Assembly (NCBI GenBank): GCA_012064415.1 | Contig: SSNU01000154.1 | Location: 299,318 to 363,317, forward strand | DNA: 64,000 nt | Direction of reading: 5' to 3' | Origin: Gyrodactylus bullatarudis | Lineage: Eukaryota > Platyhelminthes > Monogenea > Gyrodactylidea > Gyrodactylidae | In this document: piece after piece, positions 11,650 through 25,600 of the stretch | Numbering within the stretch: the first letter of the stretch is position 1 | How the letters are laid out: every line of letters begins with the position of its first letter | Made by a program: the position numbers and the translations under genes | The notes under the pieces: generated by a model | Databases searched by the model: none | What the model was told of the DNA's origin: nothing | Seen by the model: the letters and a program-made list of their open reading frames with translations, nothing else

Positions 11650-13595
11650 CTTCTTGCACATTTCTAAATTATGCATTTAACTGGATTTTCGGACGTTTTC
11701 GAACATTTACGTGAATCACTTAATCGTAATAATTGAATAAAACTTGAATTTTTATTTGAACAATCTTTTGATGCATAAAAATTAGAATCTACTTATAAGT
11801 AACTCTATTGTTATATTCCCAGGAATGTTTATGTTTATGTTTATAATTTATTCAGAAATTACGCAAATACCTCTATATATTTGTTATAGATTCCAATGAA
11901 TATGTTTATGCGCATATTGCACTCCAATATCTATCTATAGATTATTCATCATTTTCCTGAATTACTACTACTTTTATTGTCTTGCTCTACACAGTGTCTA
12001 CTTACTTTATTGCATATGAATATCTTCATTGCAAGACTTCTGATAAAAAATTGTTTTTCTCCATTTCATTAGCAATCTACCCCATTTCTAAGGAATACTA
12101 TTGATTAATGACCATCTTTTCCTTCAGCGGAATTTTCCCCAATATCCAAATATAGTCATCGTCTCATGAGTATCAATACATGAGTATACATCGTATATAT
12201 TTGTGTTTGTAGGAATAGTTTAGAAAACGTGTGTATAGTACGATTGAAAATGGCAAGCTATGACTCATACTTTTTTTAAACAATTTGCGTCTATCTTTAT
12301 AAATTGTAAAGTAAACTAAACTTCTAAATAAATAAATGTTCCATTTCTCTTGTAGAATGATGAAGAAAATCTTTTGTAAATTGTAAGCAAATTTTCTTCA
12401 AGGAGGGTATCTGGTATCTTCTTTCCAAACGACTTTCCAAACTGTTTGGATATGAATAAAATTAAGGATTTTTCCAATCAATAGAACAACCTGTATAAAT
12501 TGGGGAAAAATTTTTTATTTTCCAATGAAAATTAGTATTATATTCAGTATTGTATCCTGTTAGACGTAAATATTATTTCACAAATTTCATTCAATCATAG
12601 AATGAAATATTTTTCTCAACGAAAATTAAAATCTTTGAACAGCCCATAGGACTTTTTAAATGAATTTAATTCTAATTTATTTAGAATCATTTCCTAAGTA
12701 CAAGTTTGTTTTGCATTCACCGGCTAAAGTTTATTTCTTAAAAATTAATTCTTTTTGTACTATACTTTTAGTGTTCGATCAAAAGTCTATGCACTAGCTT
12801 AGTACAACCTGACTTATTTTTTAATCTTTCTCTTCTTGAATGGTGTATCGAGATTGACCTTAACTTTTCATGTTTTCCCACATGTTGGCAGATGTCCATG
12901 AATCATGAATAAATGAAAAGTGAGACAGACCATCTTATTTGACATTCATGGCCTTACGTTGTCCTCTCTCTCTAACCTTTTATCAATATACACTGTACAT
13001 TGTACATATATATATATTGATGTATATTATTATACATACTCATAAGTTGAACTTATCAAGTTCCCAACATACCATTGGCATAGGGGTATTAATTTTTGTC
13101 ACAATGATTTTTAAAAAAAAATTGAATATTCAAAATTTTTATATTTTCACTAAAGGATACTCAGTATGTTATGATAATGAAAATAAATAAATTCTTAGAC
13201 ACACCTACATTGTAGGAATATGTAATCGAAATAACTTGTCTATTTTAAGAAATATATATTCAAACATCTCTGGATTAATAAGAATGAAATAGTATATATT
13301 ATCCAAATCAATATCCATTTATTCCCATTAGTATATGCATGAATTATAATTCTAGACTATGTTTAGTAAACATTAGCCTTCAAAAATTGTAACTGAATGA
13401 GTATGGTTTAATGTACTTAAGAACGTAAGATAGTTTAGTCAAATATCCTGAAATATCCACTTGACATGTGACAATACAAGACATTGAACATGTTTGCACG
13501 AGAGGTTATATAGGGAAAATGATCATGATAAAAAAGAAAATTTTATTTTTCAAAATAAATAATACTTAATCCGATAGTGTTTGATAGTGTTTTCT
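11650..13595. other. No supported gene
   Basis: AT-rich spacer with a short TA run (TATATATATATTG) near 13005-13020. The 83-codon frame at 12939-13190 has no recognisable content. Confidence 0.5.
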
Positions 13596-13908
13596 TTACT
13601 CAGTCTTGATGACAACGACCTTTTTGAGGAAGTCGAGAAGTTCTTCCTTGCTAAGGCAACCATTCTTGTCAGAATCGAGGGCTTCGAAGAATTTATCAGC
13701 TGACTCCTTGCAATGGTCATGTCCACAGCTGGAGAGGGCCTTGTTGACTTCATCCTTGGTTACCTTGCCATCAGAGTTTTTGTCCATGTCAGAGAACATT
13801 TTCTCGGCAAGAGCTTGATAAATTTCGTCGTTTCTAAAGAAGAGAAATCGAATTGCGGATTAGATCCACCGGTATGGTGTGCAAATGAATTTGAACTCAC
13901 GAGGCCAT
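13596..13908 (-). CDS. Small two-EF-hand calcium-binding protein, 81 aa
   Basis: CDS is complement(13596..13833, 13901..13908), 246 nt, 81 residues. The first exon is only 8 nt (ATGGCCTC), joined through a 67-bp GTGAGT...TTTAG intron in phase. The protein has two canonical EF-hand loops, DKNSDGKVTKDE (about residues 20-31) and DSDKNGCLSKEE (about 57-68). Both have acidic residues at positions 1 and 12. There is no signal peptide. It is a calmodulin-like cytosolic calcium buffer or sensor. Small two-EF-hand proteins of this size (8 kDa CaBP) are well known in flatworms, which fits the other organism clues. A TATA-like box lies 55 bp upstream and AATAAA about 50 bp past the stop. Confidence 0.9.
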
Positions 13909-13960
13909 TATGTTTCTTGTGTTTCTAGAATGAATAGTGATTACTGAATGAAATTCTCGT

Positions 13961-13970
13961 GTTTAAATAG
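13961..13970 (-). promoter_or_regulatory. TATA-like box of the EF-hand gene
   Basis: The minus strand reads CTATTTAAAC 53-62 bp upstream of the ATG at 13908. This would place transcription start about 25-30 bp before the ATG. Confidence 0.5.
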
Positions 13971-14352
13971 CCTGGACGAAGACAAATTTTGATCAATTTT
14001 GATTGGTTCATCTCAATCTATAACTAACAAGATAGAGAATGTGTTTGTTCTCAGTCCCCAATGCAATAGGTATGACTGACTAAGAATACTCTACTCTGAT
14101 TGGTCGAGAGGTATAATATTTTCATTTCTATGCCCGGTGTGTGGGTATGTGTGTTTTTTTTCAAATTTTGGTGTTGCTAATGAAAATAAGCCTCCAAAAG
14201 TATATAGGAGTTAATACTTTTTGTGATACAATACTAAAAAAAACTATGGATAGCTATAGTCAACTAGTCCTACTAATTAAAAAGATTGAGTACCTTTTTC
14301 AATAAGAGTCCAAAGTGTGTATGTTTTTTTAGTATCAATTTATTACTTTTCT

Positions 14353-16213
14353 TTAGTCATCAATTTCTTCTTCGTTAAGGCCATCCTCATAATGGGGGAA
14401 TACCGACTCAAAGTTATCCACCTTCCCAAGGGAACTCCTTATATGGCCAGGTATACCCTTGCGTAAAAGACTAATCTTTACCGTTGTCCTTGAATCGAAG
14501 TAGAGGGCCAATTCATTTTCAATCATTGAAGATAGATTTTTAATCTTTCTAGCATCAAAGCCAAGGATTTGTTTCTGCAAATAGATCAAAGATCGAAATT
14601 TAGAAAAACTATAACGCTGTTATCTTTTACACTTACAATCTGCCTTTCGGTTTCACACAAAATTTCGATGTGACAAAAGATCTTTTGAGAAACGTTTGGA
14701 TTTTCAGGATTTTCCACCAGTTCACAATCATTGACTCGTATCTTGAGTTTATTGTAAATTTCCTTTGGCAGATAATCAAGGGCATGGGTCCAAAAGGCCA
14801 TTTTAATAATTCTTGAAGGTTCCTGATCGGAAACCAACTGTGGATGGTAGGCCCAAAGGCCAGATTTGGATCGTTGTAGAAGAGAATTTCGAAGATTTGC
14901 CACTCCTTGGCCGGTTAAACTGGATACCATGAATACATCAGAAAAGCCTCGCCATGATTCAATTCTATCCAAGGTACGAGATAATGTCAGCCAGGCATGT
15001 CGACGTTCGGCAACCTCTTCTTTTGTCGCTGATCTGTATCAAAGATTTTACAAAATTAATTTTTGTCAAAAAATCAATTCTCTGGAATAATATTAGTATA
15101 ATTCTGTATCAAATTATGGACAAATTTCTAGAAAAATAAAAAAATTATGATATTCAAAAGTGGACCCTTAAAATAACCAAGTTTGTGTATTTTCAAATTA
15201 ATTTCTATGTTGATTCTAGAAATAAAAATAGAAAATACACCTGTACAATCAAAATAAAACTTTTTCAATGAGTTTACCTGAGCATCATTTGATCTTCGAT
15301 ATTATTGAGAATAATCTCTGTATGCTCATCTAAGCAAGCCAAATCTTTATCTTCTGAATTTCCTGTAATTGCTAATGTTTCCTGATTACTGGATGTCAAG
15401 CTAGGCACGTAATGAGAGATGTCATGTATTTTTTTCTGGCCAATGAGTAAATTAATCTGATCAATATATCTATTGGCAGCATCGTGAGCACATTCTGGAA
15501 GCCTCTCAAAAATTAAATTTCTTGGCTCGACAATCATAGGACTATTGACTTCTGCTAATGCTAACCGTCTCATTTTGCGATCATGAAAAGCATCTAAATG
15601 TGAACATTTTCCTGCTACAATGCCATCCGTTAAGAGACGCGTTATTCTCAAGAGTTCAACTTGTGCCTCTCCAAGAGAATCAATTTTATTCAAAACCAAA
15701 ATGCTGTCTTTATCTTTGAAAAAGTGAAGAGCTTTTATAACTTCTTTATCCAAAGCATATCTGGACTCTTTGTGAGTAACATCAACAACAACAAGAACTA
15801 AAAGGACAAATATACGAATAGAATTTATTACTTAAATCTGAATGAAATATTGCCGAATGGGGATCGGTGACGATGCTCTTTTCATATTTATGAGCAAAAT
15901 AATTATTTGGTCTAACTAGTCCTGGGAGATCAACAAAAACCAGTTGAACATTATCTTGAGTATATATTACATTTTGTTTGGAACGGGTTGTATGAGATTT
16001 TCCAGAAACTCCACATGCTCGCCACTCGCTTAAAATATTAACTAAACTTGATTTTCCTGAGTTTGGACAGCCCAATACGGCAATCTTTAGTATTTTGGAA
16101 TCATGAGGACTTTCAGGACGCTGTTTTGTAAGAAATGTGAGATAATCTGATTTAGTGATAGGAATTCTACGAGAACTAGATAGAGAAGATAAACATTTTA
16201 CAAAATTCAACAT
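14353..16213 (-). CDS. ERAL1: Era-like mitochondrial GTPase (ERAL1 homologue), 506 aa, four exons
   Basis: CDS is complement(14353..14574, 14637..15033, 15278..15797, 15832..16213), 1521 nt, 506 residues. All junctions are GT-AG and in phase, with introns of 62, 244 and 34 bp. GTPase motifs are in Era order: G1 GCPNSGKS (residues 48-55), switch SHTTR (73-77), G3 DLPG (95-98), G4 NKID (164-167) and G5 VSSLTG in exon 3. Exons 3-4 hold a diverged C-terminal RNA-binding (KH) region with TERQI followed by KISLLRKG. The N-terminus is Ser/Arg-rich without acidic residues before residue 23, consistent with mitochondrial import. Bacterial Era and vertebrate ERAL1 bind small-subunit rRNA and help assemble the ribosome; that role here is by homology. 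An insertion of about 90 residues between G4 and G5 is longer than in bacteria. Confidence 0.9.
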
Positions 16214-16655
16214 TTTTTCATATTTTTGGTCAAATCAAACAATCAACTTTGAGCTAAAATTTTGTTATAATAAATAAATTAGAAAAAAGTTTTTTTAAAT
16301 TTAAGTAAAAAAAATTACTAAAAATTCATTACAAAATTTATTGACAATCTCTAGATCTATATCAGATAAAACAATCAAATTAATAAAGTTCTCACTATGA
16401 CCCCTCTCAATGAAAACTTTTCATCCCGTTTGATTCCCTGATTGATGAAATTTATTAAATATGTACTTTACTTTTAAGTAGATTGATTAAACTATTATGA
16501 AAATAACATGGTTAAAAAATATTTTGAGAGTTTTATTTCATTTTTCAGTTTATTTTCTCTATTAGATAATATGAGAACTGTAAATTTAATGATTCGACAT
16601 TGATTATGGGTTATCATTTTTTCACAGTGTTTTCAGAAATTTTAAAATTCAAGAT
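16214..16655. other. Spacer between the GTPase and EPS8-like genes
   Basis: About 440 bp of AT-rich sequence. It must hold the GTPase promoter and the 3' UTR of the EPS8-like gene. No specific element stands out. Confidence 0.4.
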
Positions 16656-19600
16656 TCAATTCTCCTGAGTCCAGTTGCGTCCAAGAGACTGCCAGAAACC
16701 AAAGTTGTTCGTTGTATATAGATTATTTTTGATAAATCGAATGGTTGTGTCTGTTAGTTTGGGTTGTGAAACACCTTCAACGAATTCACGAGTATATTGT
16801 CCTGGTAACGTCAACATTGGCTGTCTAAAAATGTTTTAGTGAAAGATTAGAAAAACAGTTGTTTAAAGGTTAGAGAGATAAATTTATTCAAGATAAACTC
16901 ACCTTAGATAAACAAAAAGAAGATGGCATAATTTCTTTGCTTCTCTGTCGTCAAGGTAAGCATTCTTTGATAAAAGATTCAGGCATTCACGAATCTTTAC
17001 AATATATTCTTGCATAATTTCTCGTGGAAATGTTTTCTCAGTTTCTTCCATGGGAATGACACGGTTATCACTATTCAAACTGAGATCTAAAGAAAAATAT
17101 AACGTTATGGATTTCACAGAGATTTTAATGAAGTCTTATGACAAGACTCTTGTTATTATTACAGTATTCTTTAGAATTTACAAATGGAGGGGAGGGGATC
17201 AAATGAATAAGGCAAGATGTGTGACTTGTCCGCATCCAAATAGAGATACTAAAAGACTTGAGCACCTATCCCTTGTCATCAAAAACCACTTGAATTAATT
17301 ATCTAAAATACTTAATCAAAAAAATAAAATCCTATATATATTATTTATCTTTCCAAATACATGTTGATGGCTTAGTTTTTAAATTTTAATTATATATATA
17401 TGTACTATACTTGATAATTATTACTTAATTATATATAAATTCTAATCATTTTCATAAGTTTTTAAATACAGTACTTATTTAGTAACTAAAAATGTATTAA
17501 TTTAAAAATTTATTCAAGAGGATATATCTCATTAATCGCTAAAATAGTAACTGAAATCAAGTTGGATCTGTATTTTCTCTTGAAAAGGTATTGACAAAGG
17601 TAAGAATCTAATAAATTCTTTCTTTTGTTGGTCACCCCATTACAATCACGTTTAGCAGCACCCCAAAATGATTCGATTCTCTGGGTGTGGTGTCCAGTAG
17701 CATTAACGAATTCATACTTGTGGCACACAGTATGATGTTGATAACTTTCGTTCTGTAAGGTTCTATAAGACTTATGTTCATCAGAAATGATGATAGAGCC
17801 AGGAAGGATTCATTCTTTGATAACTGTTAACAACGTCACACGCTTTCGATCAGGCACTGTTTGCTTCTCCTATCTCATCAATAGACCCAAACATATCGAT
17901 TACGAAGAATAGTACCACGATTATAAAGCTAATTGATATGAAGTTGGGAATCTATGATTTTTACAGAAATCTCGATATTTTCATAAAGAATTCGAATTTG
18001 TTAAAGACTTTTTGGAATCCTACTCATGTTGCCCACTTTAACCAATTAAAGAAAAAAATTCTGAAAAAAAATTATTTTTATGAAAAATATGGTCATTTTT
18101 CAAATTCCCATTTGGCGCCGCAATCCCATTTTTTTGAACTTTGAGCTGAAAATTTTTGTTGATATGAAAGTTGGAGATTGATCGAAAGAGGTTTTTCAGG
18201 ATCAAGATTAGACAAGAAAATCAATTCAACTGAATCTGATGGGAATTTGAAAAATGACAATATTTTTCATAAAAATAATTTTTTTTCAGAATTTTTTTCG
18301 TTAAATGGTTAAAGTGGGCAACATGAGTAGGATTCCAAAAAGTCTTTAACAAATTCGAATTCTTCATGAAAATATCGAGATTTCTGTAAAAATCATAGAT
18401 TCCCAACTTCATATCAACCAACTTTAATTTCTTTTAACAAAATGCGACTCGTCAATTTCGGACTTCAACTCCTTCACCTCCGATTTTGACATCATCCCTT
18501 AGAATTTTATCAGCGAAAACATCACGAGCAAAGTTCTTCCAGTCTACAGCGGTTTTATCTGTGATATCAAGCTTTTGTGTCGAAGTATTGATTTGAAGTA
18601 TTTTTAAAATATCTACTCGTGTGATCGACCCAAAAAATTGGATCAGATCAAGAAGAACAAAATTTTTTAACCCTGATTTTTTGATCGAAGATCATTCTGG
18701 ATTCTTCTCTCGAAAAACCAAAGAAATAAAAATTTTTTTCTAAAATCAGTTTTACTATCAAGTATTTTGATTTTATTCCGTATAATAAAATTTATTTTAT
18801 TTCCAGAATAGCTTCATTTACTTTCCCCTCTACAAGTTTTTCTTAGAGAGAGACAACACGTGTTGGAAAATGGTGAACTCAATGAATCAGTACTAGACCA
18901 CTTGGTCATCTCTAATCTTTTCACTAGTTTACATATTGGTAAGTAATGGATTAATAACGGAGTATGAAAAGTTTACTTGATAATGATTTTATCGACTCCC
19001 ATTTGACTTTACGATTCATTTCACGTTTCTTTCGAATTGTAGATGGTGTGGAGACATCATCCAGTTTATAGATAAGTTTGGTAAATCTTCTACCCTCTGG
19101 ATTATTCATCTGGCCACTTAGATGTTCAATTTCTTTTAGATGATCATTCAACATTGGAAAGAGTTGATCTGAAAGGAAAAGAACTCATTTACTGAGATGA
19201 AAAATATATTCAGCATTTTTTTATTCTATCATGAGTAGAGCTATAAAAATGCTATTTTTGCTAATTTTGATTAAAAATTCAATCCAAACTTTACTGCTTC
19301 ACTTAACTGCTTTCAATCATCGAAATCGATAAAAATTTTGAGCTCAAAAGTTAAAAAAGTGGAGATTTAGTTCATTTTTGAAATTCGAAAAACGGGCTAA
19401 TTTTGGTTAGACTGAATTTTTTTGAATATCAACAACTTATAAGCTCATTCCATGTAGAATTCAAAAAATTATTTTTTTCTGTGAATCTGAAGAAAAATAT
19501 TGAGTTTTTTGTGAAAATAGTTAATTCTCATCTTCATGTCAATTGGCTTTATATTGTTACCATAATTTTGATACTGAATAAATTTGTTAAAAAATGATTT

Positions 19601-22600
19601 GCTAATCTTTCGCTATTTTTTTCGCCAGAAAAATGTTATTTTTTGGCAAAAATAATATACAGCTCTGATCATGAGTAAGACTCTTGTCTTGTACCTTATA
19701 AGATAATTATCAGAAAAAAATCACTGCTCAAAAAATAAAGAAATTTTGAAAGCAAAATGGTTCTATTCTTGAATCATGGGAAAATATAAATATAAAAAAG
19801 GTGTTAATCTGTAAGCCGCACGAAACGTTTTTCCACATTCAAATTTTAAAAATGCATAAATTTCTAGAGTTATGTCTATTTCAATTTTTATGTACTCTTA
19901 AAGAACTAGTTTAATATTATTACTATTAATTAATGAGTCATTAATAATGACTTACGTCTTGGTATATAATTCATTGAACTCATCATCATTGGGCTACCTG
20001 GTACTTCTTCTGCATACCTAGAAAATTTGTAAACAAAACAATCAAATTTCTAAAAATAACATTTACTAAGAAAATAGATACCAACTTTAGTTATAAGAGA
20101 AATTCGTACATTTTGAAATTGACTGAAATTAATATTTCCAAACCAACTCGAGTTACCTTACATTCATGATAGCGTATGAGTTTTTATCTTTTAAAATTCT
20201 TACAAAAACAAGAGAGCTGCTTAGGATTTAAAGGCTCAAACTGCTTTATATTAATAACACTTCTAAATTGTAAATTTAGATTTTCAAAACTTACGGTGTT
20301 ATAGTTCGAGCGCTAGCTGGCGGAGACTGTTGATTACTTTGAAATGATATTAGAGTATTGACAAAATCCATAGAGTTTATCGAGTTTATCTGGAATATAT
20401 GAATCTCATGGCGTCCTGATAAAGTTCCAGAATCGGCTTTAAGTTTGAAGAAGAATAGATTGTTCATACGGTCCCTTGGATCATTGGAAAGTCTATAAAT
20501 CGGGTCTATAATCTTCTCAACAGGAACCCGCTCGATTTCTGTCTAAGGAAGTAAATATTTTCATCAGATTTCATGCTCATACATACATTCAAAAGTTTTA
20601 TTTAACTCTTTCAAATATACTGTATTGCCAAAATATATTGAACCTAAAAATAAATAAATATTTATTGTCTAATTATATCATAAATATAATAATATCAAAA
20701 ATTTTCAAGATATGCATATAAATCTCTTTTAGTAAATTGAATGTCTTTTCGGGCAATTTCGTTAAATAATGATGGAAGTCTATCGAAGAAGTGTACAGGG
20801 ATTTTAGTGCATTATTTAGAGGTCTATTCAATTTGACTTTATTATTTCTTAGGACTCTTTGATTTAGTTTCGCATTCCAAAGACATTGAATGTTGTCATT
20901 AGCAAGCTTGAGACATCTGTCGTTCCTTCGGTGTCTCAGAAGTCTTATTTTTGCAAACCCGTTTGATGGAATGTTACATAAACGGAGAAACCGTTTTTGA
21001 ATGGTTTCAAGGGACTCCAAATAGCAGAACAGTATTCAATGGCAGCTCGAGCATATGTTTTAAAGAGGAAATTTTTTAGCTGGGTTGTTTTTGCAGTCCT
21101 GTGGATGTGCAGAGTTCTTGCAGCAAAAATATTAGCAATCGTTTTTATGTAATTATCGAAACGCAAGTTGTAATCATATTCAAGACCAAGATCACGAACT
21201 AAAAATTTTCTTTCAAAACATTGGATATTAATATTATCATATATATTATTCGAGGGATGAGAAAAAGGAATAAGGTAAAAACTTTTTCCAAAGTTAATTT
21301 GTAAAGAAAAATAGGACAAGTCTTGTTGCAATTTTGAAATAAAATTCATAACAAGATCGGTATCATTTTTAGTATATAATATAAGTAATGAGATAAAATA
21401 TCAATAATAAATCATTTCATTGAAATTTTTTATTAAAAATATGTTAAATCTATCAGTTTTAAATTTCTTCGAGTTGATACATGCGATTGCATGTTACAGT
21501 GAATTCATAAGGGTCTGATTGGTCGAAATTTCAAAGACCAATCAGAATTAGTGGTTTTAACTAAACTTAAGTTACTAAAATTAGTTGTTTAAAAGTTGAA
21601 ATAGTATAAGAAAAAATAGTTAGTTTTAGTAGTTTATAACTTGTAATACGCAAATTTTGAATCTTTTATTGTCATTTCTTTAGAGCCTTAGAACTTCCTG
21701 TGCAATTAAGTAAGAATAGTCGTTTTTGAGGCTCTGGATATCATTAAATGCGCAGTATTATATAATTGCACTTCATATTATGGGTTTCCGAGAGAAATAT
21801 TCTCAAGTGAATTTTGCCTTATCCAAATGTATAAAATAAAGAAATTTTGGGATTTGAGTAAAAATTTAAATAACTTTACTTTAACGAATCTAAAAATATT
21901 CCGAGCTCTATAGAAATTTTTTCATTTGTAAATTCCAGATTAAGAATATACCGCCATTTGTATTTCCAGAACGAGGGTTGCACTGTCAGTCTTAATTATT
22001 TTAAAATTATAGAGTGAGGGGAAATGAATACTATTGCTTCAAAAGGACAATGAATAATTATGTTTTGACAGGTCTAAGCTCTTGATAGATGAGGCTAAAA
22101 TCAAGTTTTAGTCGTGAGTTGTGTACTTTTATATCATCGTTTGCTTGCTAATCTTAAAATGTCTGAAATTTCCTCTTGATCAAAATTCTAGATATTTATC
22201 TTATCGTAATCGAAGAGGATAAGCCTAAAATAGGACTAAAATTAAGTTTGTCATTTTGGCCTCAAAAAAATGACTGCAATTATTAAACTTCAACACCATG
22301 ACAATAAATAATTCAAAATCTAAGATTTTACAAAATGGAACCAAAAAGCGAGCTAAATCTCAGGGGTATGTATCACTGCAGCCATTTCTGCAAATGCCAA
22401 TGTCCGAGTAATCAATACCTCTTTTACTTGGCGTCACTTATACTCATAGACTTGATTTTTCTTACCAGTATAAGGAAATTATAAAGAAATTCATTGGTCG
22501 ACTCATTCATGTACACAAATGCATAAAGACTGATGGAAGGAAAACACTTTTGTTCATAGTTTATTCTAGACCAGTTATAAAATATTGTTCAGCAGTATGG

Positions 22601-25600
22601 AATCCTGAAGGTAAAAAGGTAAAAGATGATTTGAACGGCTACTATCTTTGAGTTATCAAACTGAACTCAACTCCCCGAACAATTCTCCTAGACTTAGAAG
22701 AGAACTGAAATCAATTACTCTTATCAAATCATCCCCTATAGTAAGCTCTACCCGCCAAGGATTACACTATAATATTCCAGAATTTGGCAACCTAGTAAAG
22801 CTGGCAATATTTAATAAATGCATAAAAAATATATTTAAAAATCTCAATAGATTGATTAAAAACCTAAGCTCAAATAAATTTAAAAATGAACTCAAGAATA
22901 AATTAATGTACTCAGAATAGTATGAAGAATTATTTATGTTTACAGATATAACATAAGTTTTGACAAATAAAACTACTATTACTATTATTTTAATAATTTT
23001 GTTCAAAGAAATTTGATTGAAATTTCTAATCAATTTTACAAAGTTATACTGGAGAATTTCACCGTAGAAGATAGAATTTTCGATAATAATTTTACCTGTC
23101 ACATGAAAACGTTCAACGAGAAAAGAAGTTTTTGTAACCCCTAGAATATTCTTGAACTCGAAATGTTTCTTGGAATTCATAAATCTTCAGAGAACCGTCT
23201 CTAGAATATCAATCATCACATGATGAATTTAACTAGAGAGTTTTCAAACAAAATTTAAGAACAGCAAATTGGATAAGTCATGATGAAATTTATTTATCTA
23301 TATTGAAAAATGATCTGAGTAAACCAACATGGGCACATGATTTGAGTTAATTGTGTTTAACACTCCTTGATTTTGTTGACTCAAATTCACAATGATAAGA
23401 AAATTATTTGCCGAGTGAAAATAAACCGATAGATCCAGGCATCTAATCTCCACTATAGAAAATTATCTCTCAAGATTGTACAGTTTGAAAAGAAATTTTC
23501 TGTTCTATGAATATCCTAGAGAACGTTTTAATTGTCTTACGAAAAATTTTATGGTCTTTATTTAGAGGAAATTAATTTTTGATCGATAATGGCAGCTTTA
23601 GATCTTGTCACTGAAATTTTCTAAATCTGTATTCTTATCAGACTTGATGCAATCCCCTGAACGCTATCAACTCAAGTTTGAAAAATTATTATATTTATCA
23701 GAGTTATGAGCAAGGTCAAAATATTTATTAAAAGCCTCATGTGGTTAACCAAATATAGACAAGTGTAATGATCATAAGGATTGATGCAAGTGTAACATAA
23801 GCTTCATAGATAAATATTCACCTGACTCCTAAGCTGCTTTAAGAAATGAATGAACGAATTACCTTTAAGAATTTTATCATAAATTCAATAAATTTCCGAT
23901 GATCTTTTGATCTTTCTCATTGAATACTATAAATACGGTCCTTGTCCCTGAATCGATTTTTCCTGAGAATTTAGGCTTCTCAGAAATTTATAATGAGGAA
24001 TCAATATGTTAGAGGAATAGGAATATAAGAGGAATTCTTTGCATATGCGAAGACTATTTCCAGAAAGACTTTAGTACTGTAATAAAAGTTTACTGATTAG
24101 ACAGTAAGAATTTTCAGTGGCAAGTCAAATTTCCTCATAACTAAAAAGTTGTAATTGAGAAAAATTTTCAATTCTTCGTCTAATGACTTGAAAAAATTTT
24201 TTACAGAAACCTCAATTTTTGAATTTCTTGATTGCATTCATTAATTGAAATTTCGATAGCTCATAATCCCTCGAAAAATGGTGGTTCTGTTGAAAATTTT
24301 ATGGCAATACCGGCTTTTTTGTTTCATTCTGATCCTGAAAAACTATTTTAACCACCCTTCAACTTTCAAATCCATAAAACTTTTAGTTCAAAATTCGAAC
24401 TAATAGGATTTTGGCGGTAAATCGAAGTTTGATGAATGAACTTATTCTTTGGAGATAAAAGTAGGCAATAGGATCTGAATTTCTAAATTTTTAGAGCACA
24501 ATCTTTGTTCTTGTGAAGATATTTATTCACACTTCAGGCTCCAATAATGAGTTCGAATAAAATAGCTAAATATTTTGTGGGAATATATCTAGATCAGGAC
24601 ACATAGTTATATTGTAAATTGAATAAAATTTTACAGGTTCAGAGTTCGAATCTTCTGCGCGATCTAGTTTTATCATCTTAGAGTTGACAGCAAAACTTTA
24701 AGCATTTTTCAATTCTTCAGTGTCTTCTGATTGCTAAAGACCATGTGAATTTTTCTATTTCGATAATTCTTTCAAGAAAAGCGGTACTGTGTTCATTTAG
24801 ACTGACAACCCAACCTGTTGCAGAGTTAAAAAGTTAATTAAGAAAAATGTACATTGAATAAATCTATTTGTGCAGAGTAAATGTACCAAGGAAGCCATAA
24901 TACCATAACCAATTTCCAACAAGGTAAACATCTTTTCTATACATACATCTAATAGTGTATTTCATTGTACATTGTACAATGTGGTTGACTATTAAAATAT
25001 TGTAATTCATTTTTTAATTAATTTATTCATAATCGATACAGGATAGTTATGGATACTTATAACCAGTGATATTATACACATTTATACACATATATATTTA
25101 TATCTGAGAGTCATAAATCGTCTGAATAGTACGAGGAAATTTCGTGTATTTGTGAATCAAAACTGTTTTTTTGTTGGAAATTCCATTCACTCTTTCTCAG
25201 CACACAGTATAACTGTGGACGACGTAAATTAATTTTTCGTCAAATTTTGAGAAAGTAAACAAATAAATAAAGAAACACTTTTATTGGTCAATAACATTTT
25301 TGGCTTAATTTTGATCTTGAAAACATGTTTTTCAGTCAAGATAGTAAAAAACTAAATGTCTAGTCTGAGAAAAGGGTTTAAATTTTAAAATCGCATTTAA
25401 ATATTATTTTAGTCTATGCAATATTATAATTTCTAAAGTATTTAGAAACCGAAATGGAAAAAAGTTTTATCACTAGTTATAACTAATAATTATTAGAGAT
25501 GGATTCTTAAAATTTTTAGCATTGGTCAGAACCTAATTCAGTTTCTTGAGATGATTCTAATGGTATATCAAATACAAAATCTAAATCCTAAATTTATACA

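Noticed and set aside
13606..13928. Two plus-strand ORFs opposite the EF-hand gene
   Set aside because: Antisense shadows of the EF-hand coding exon.
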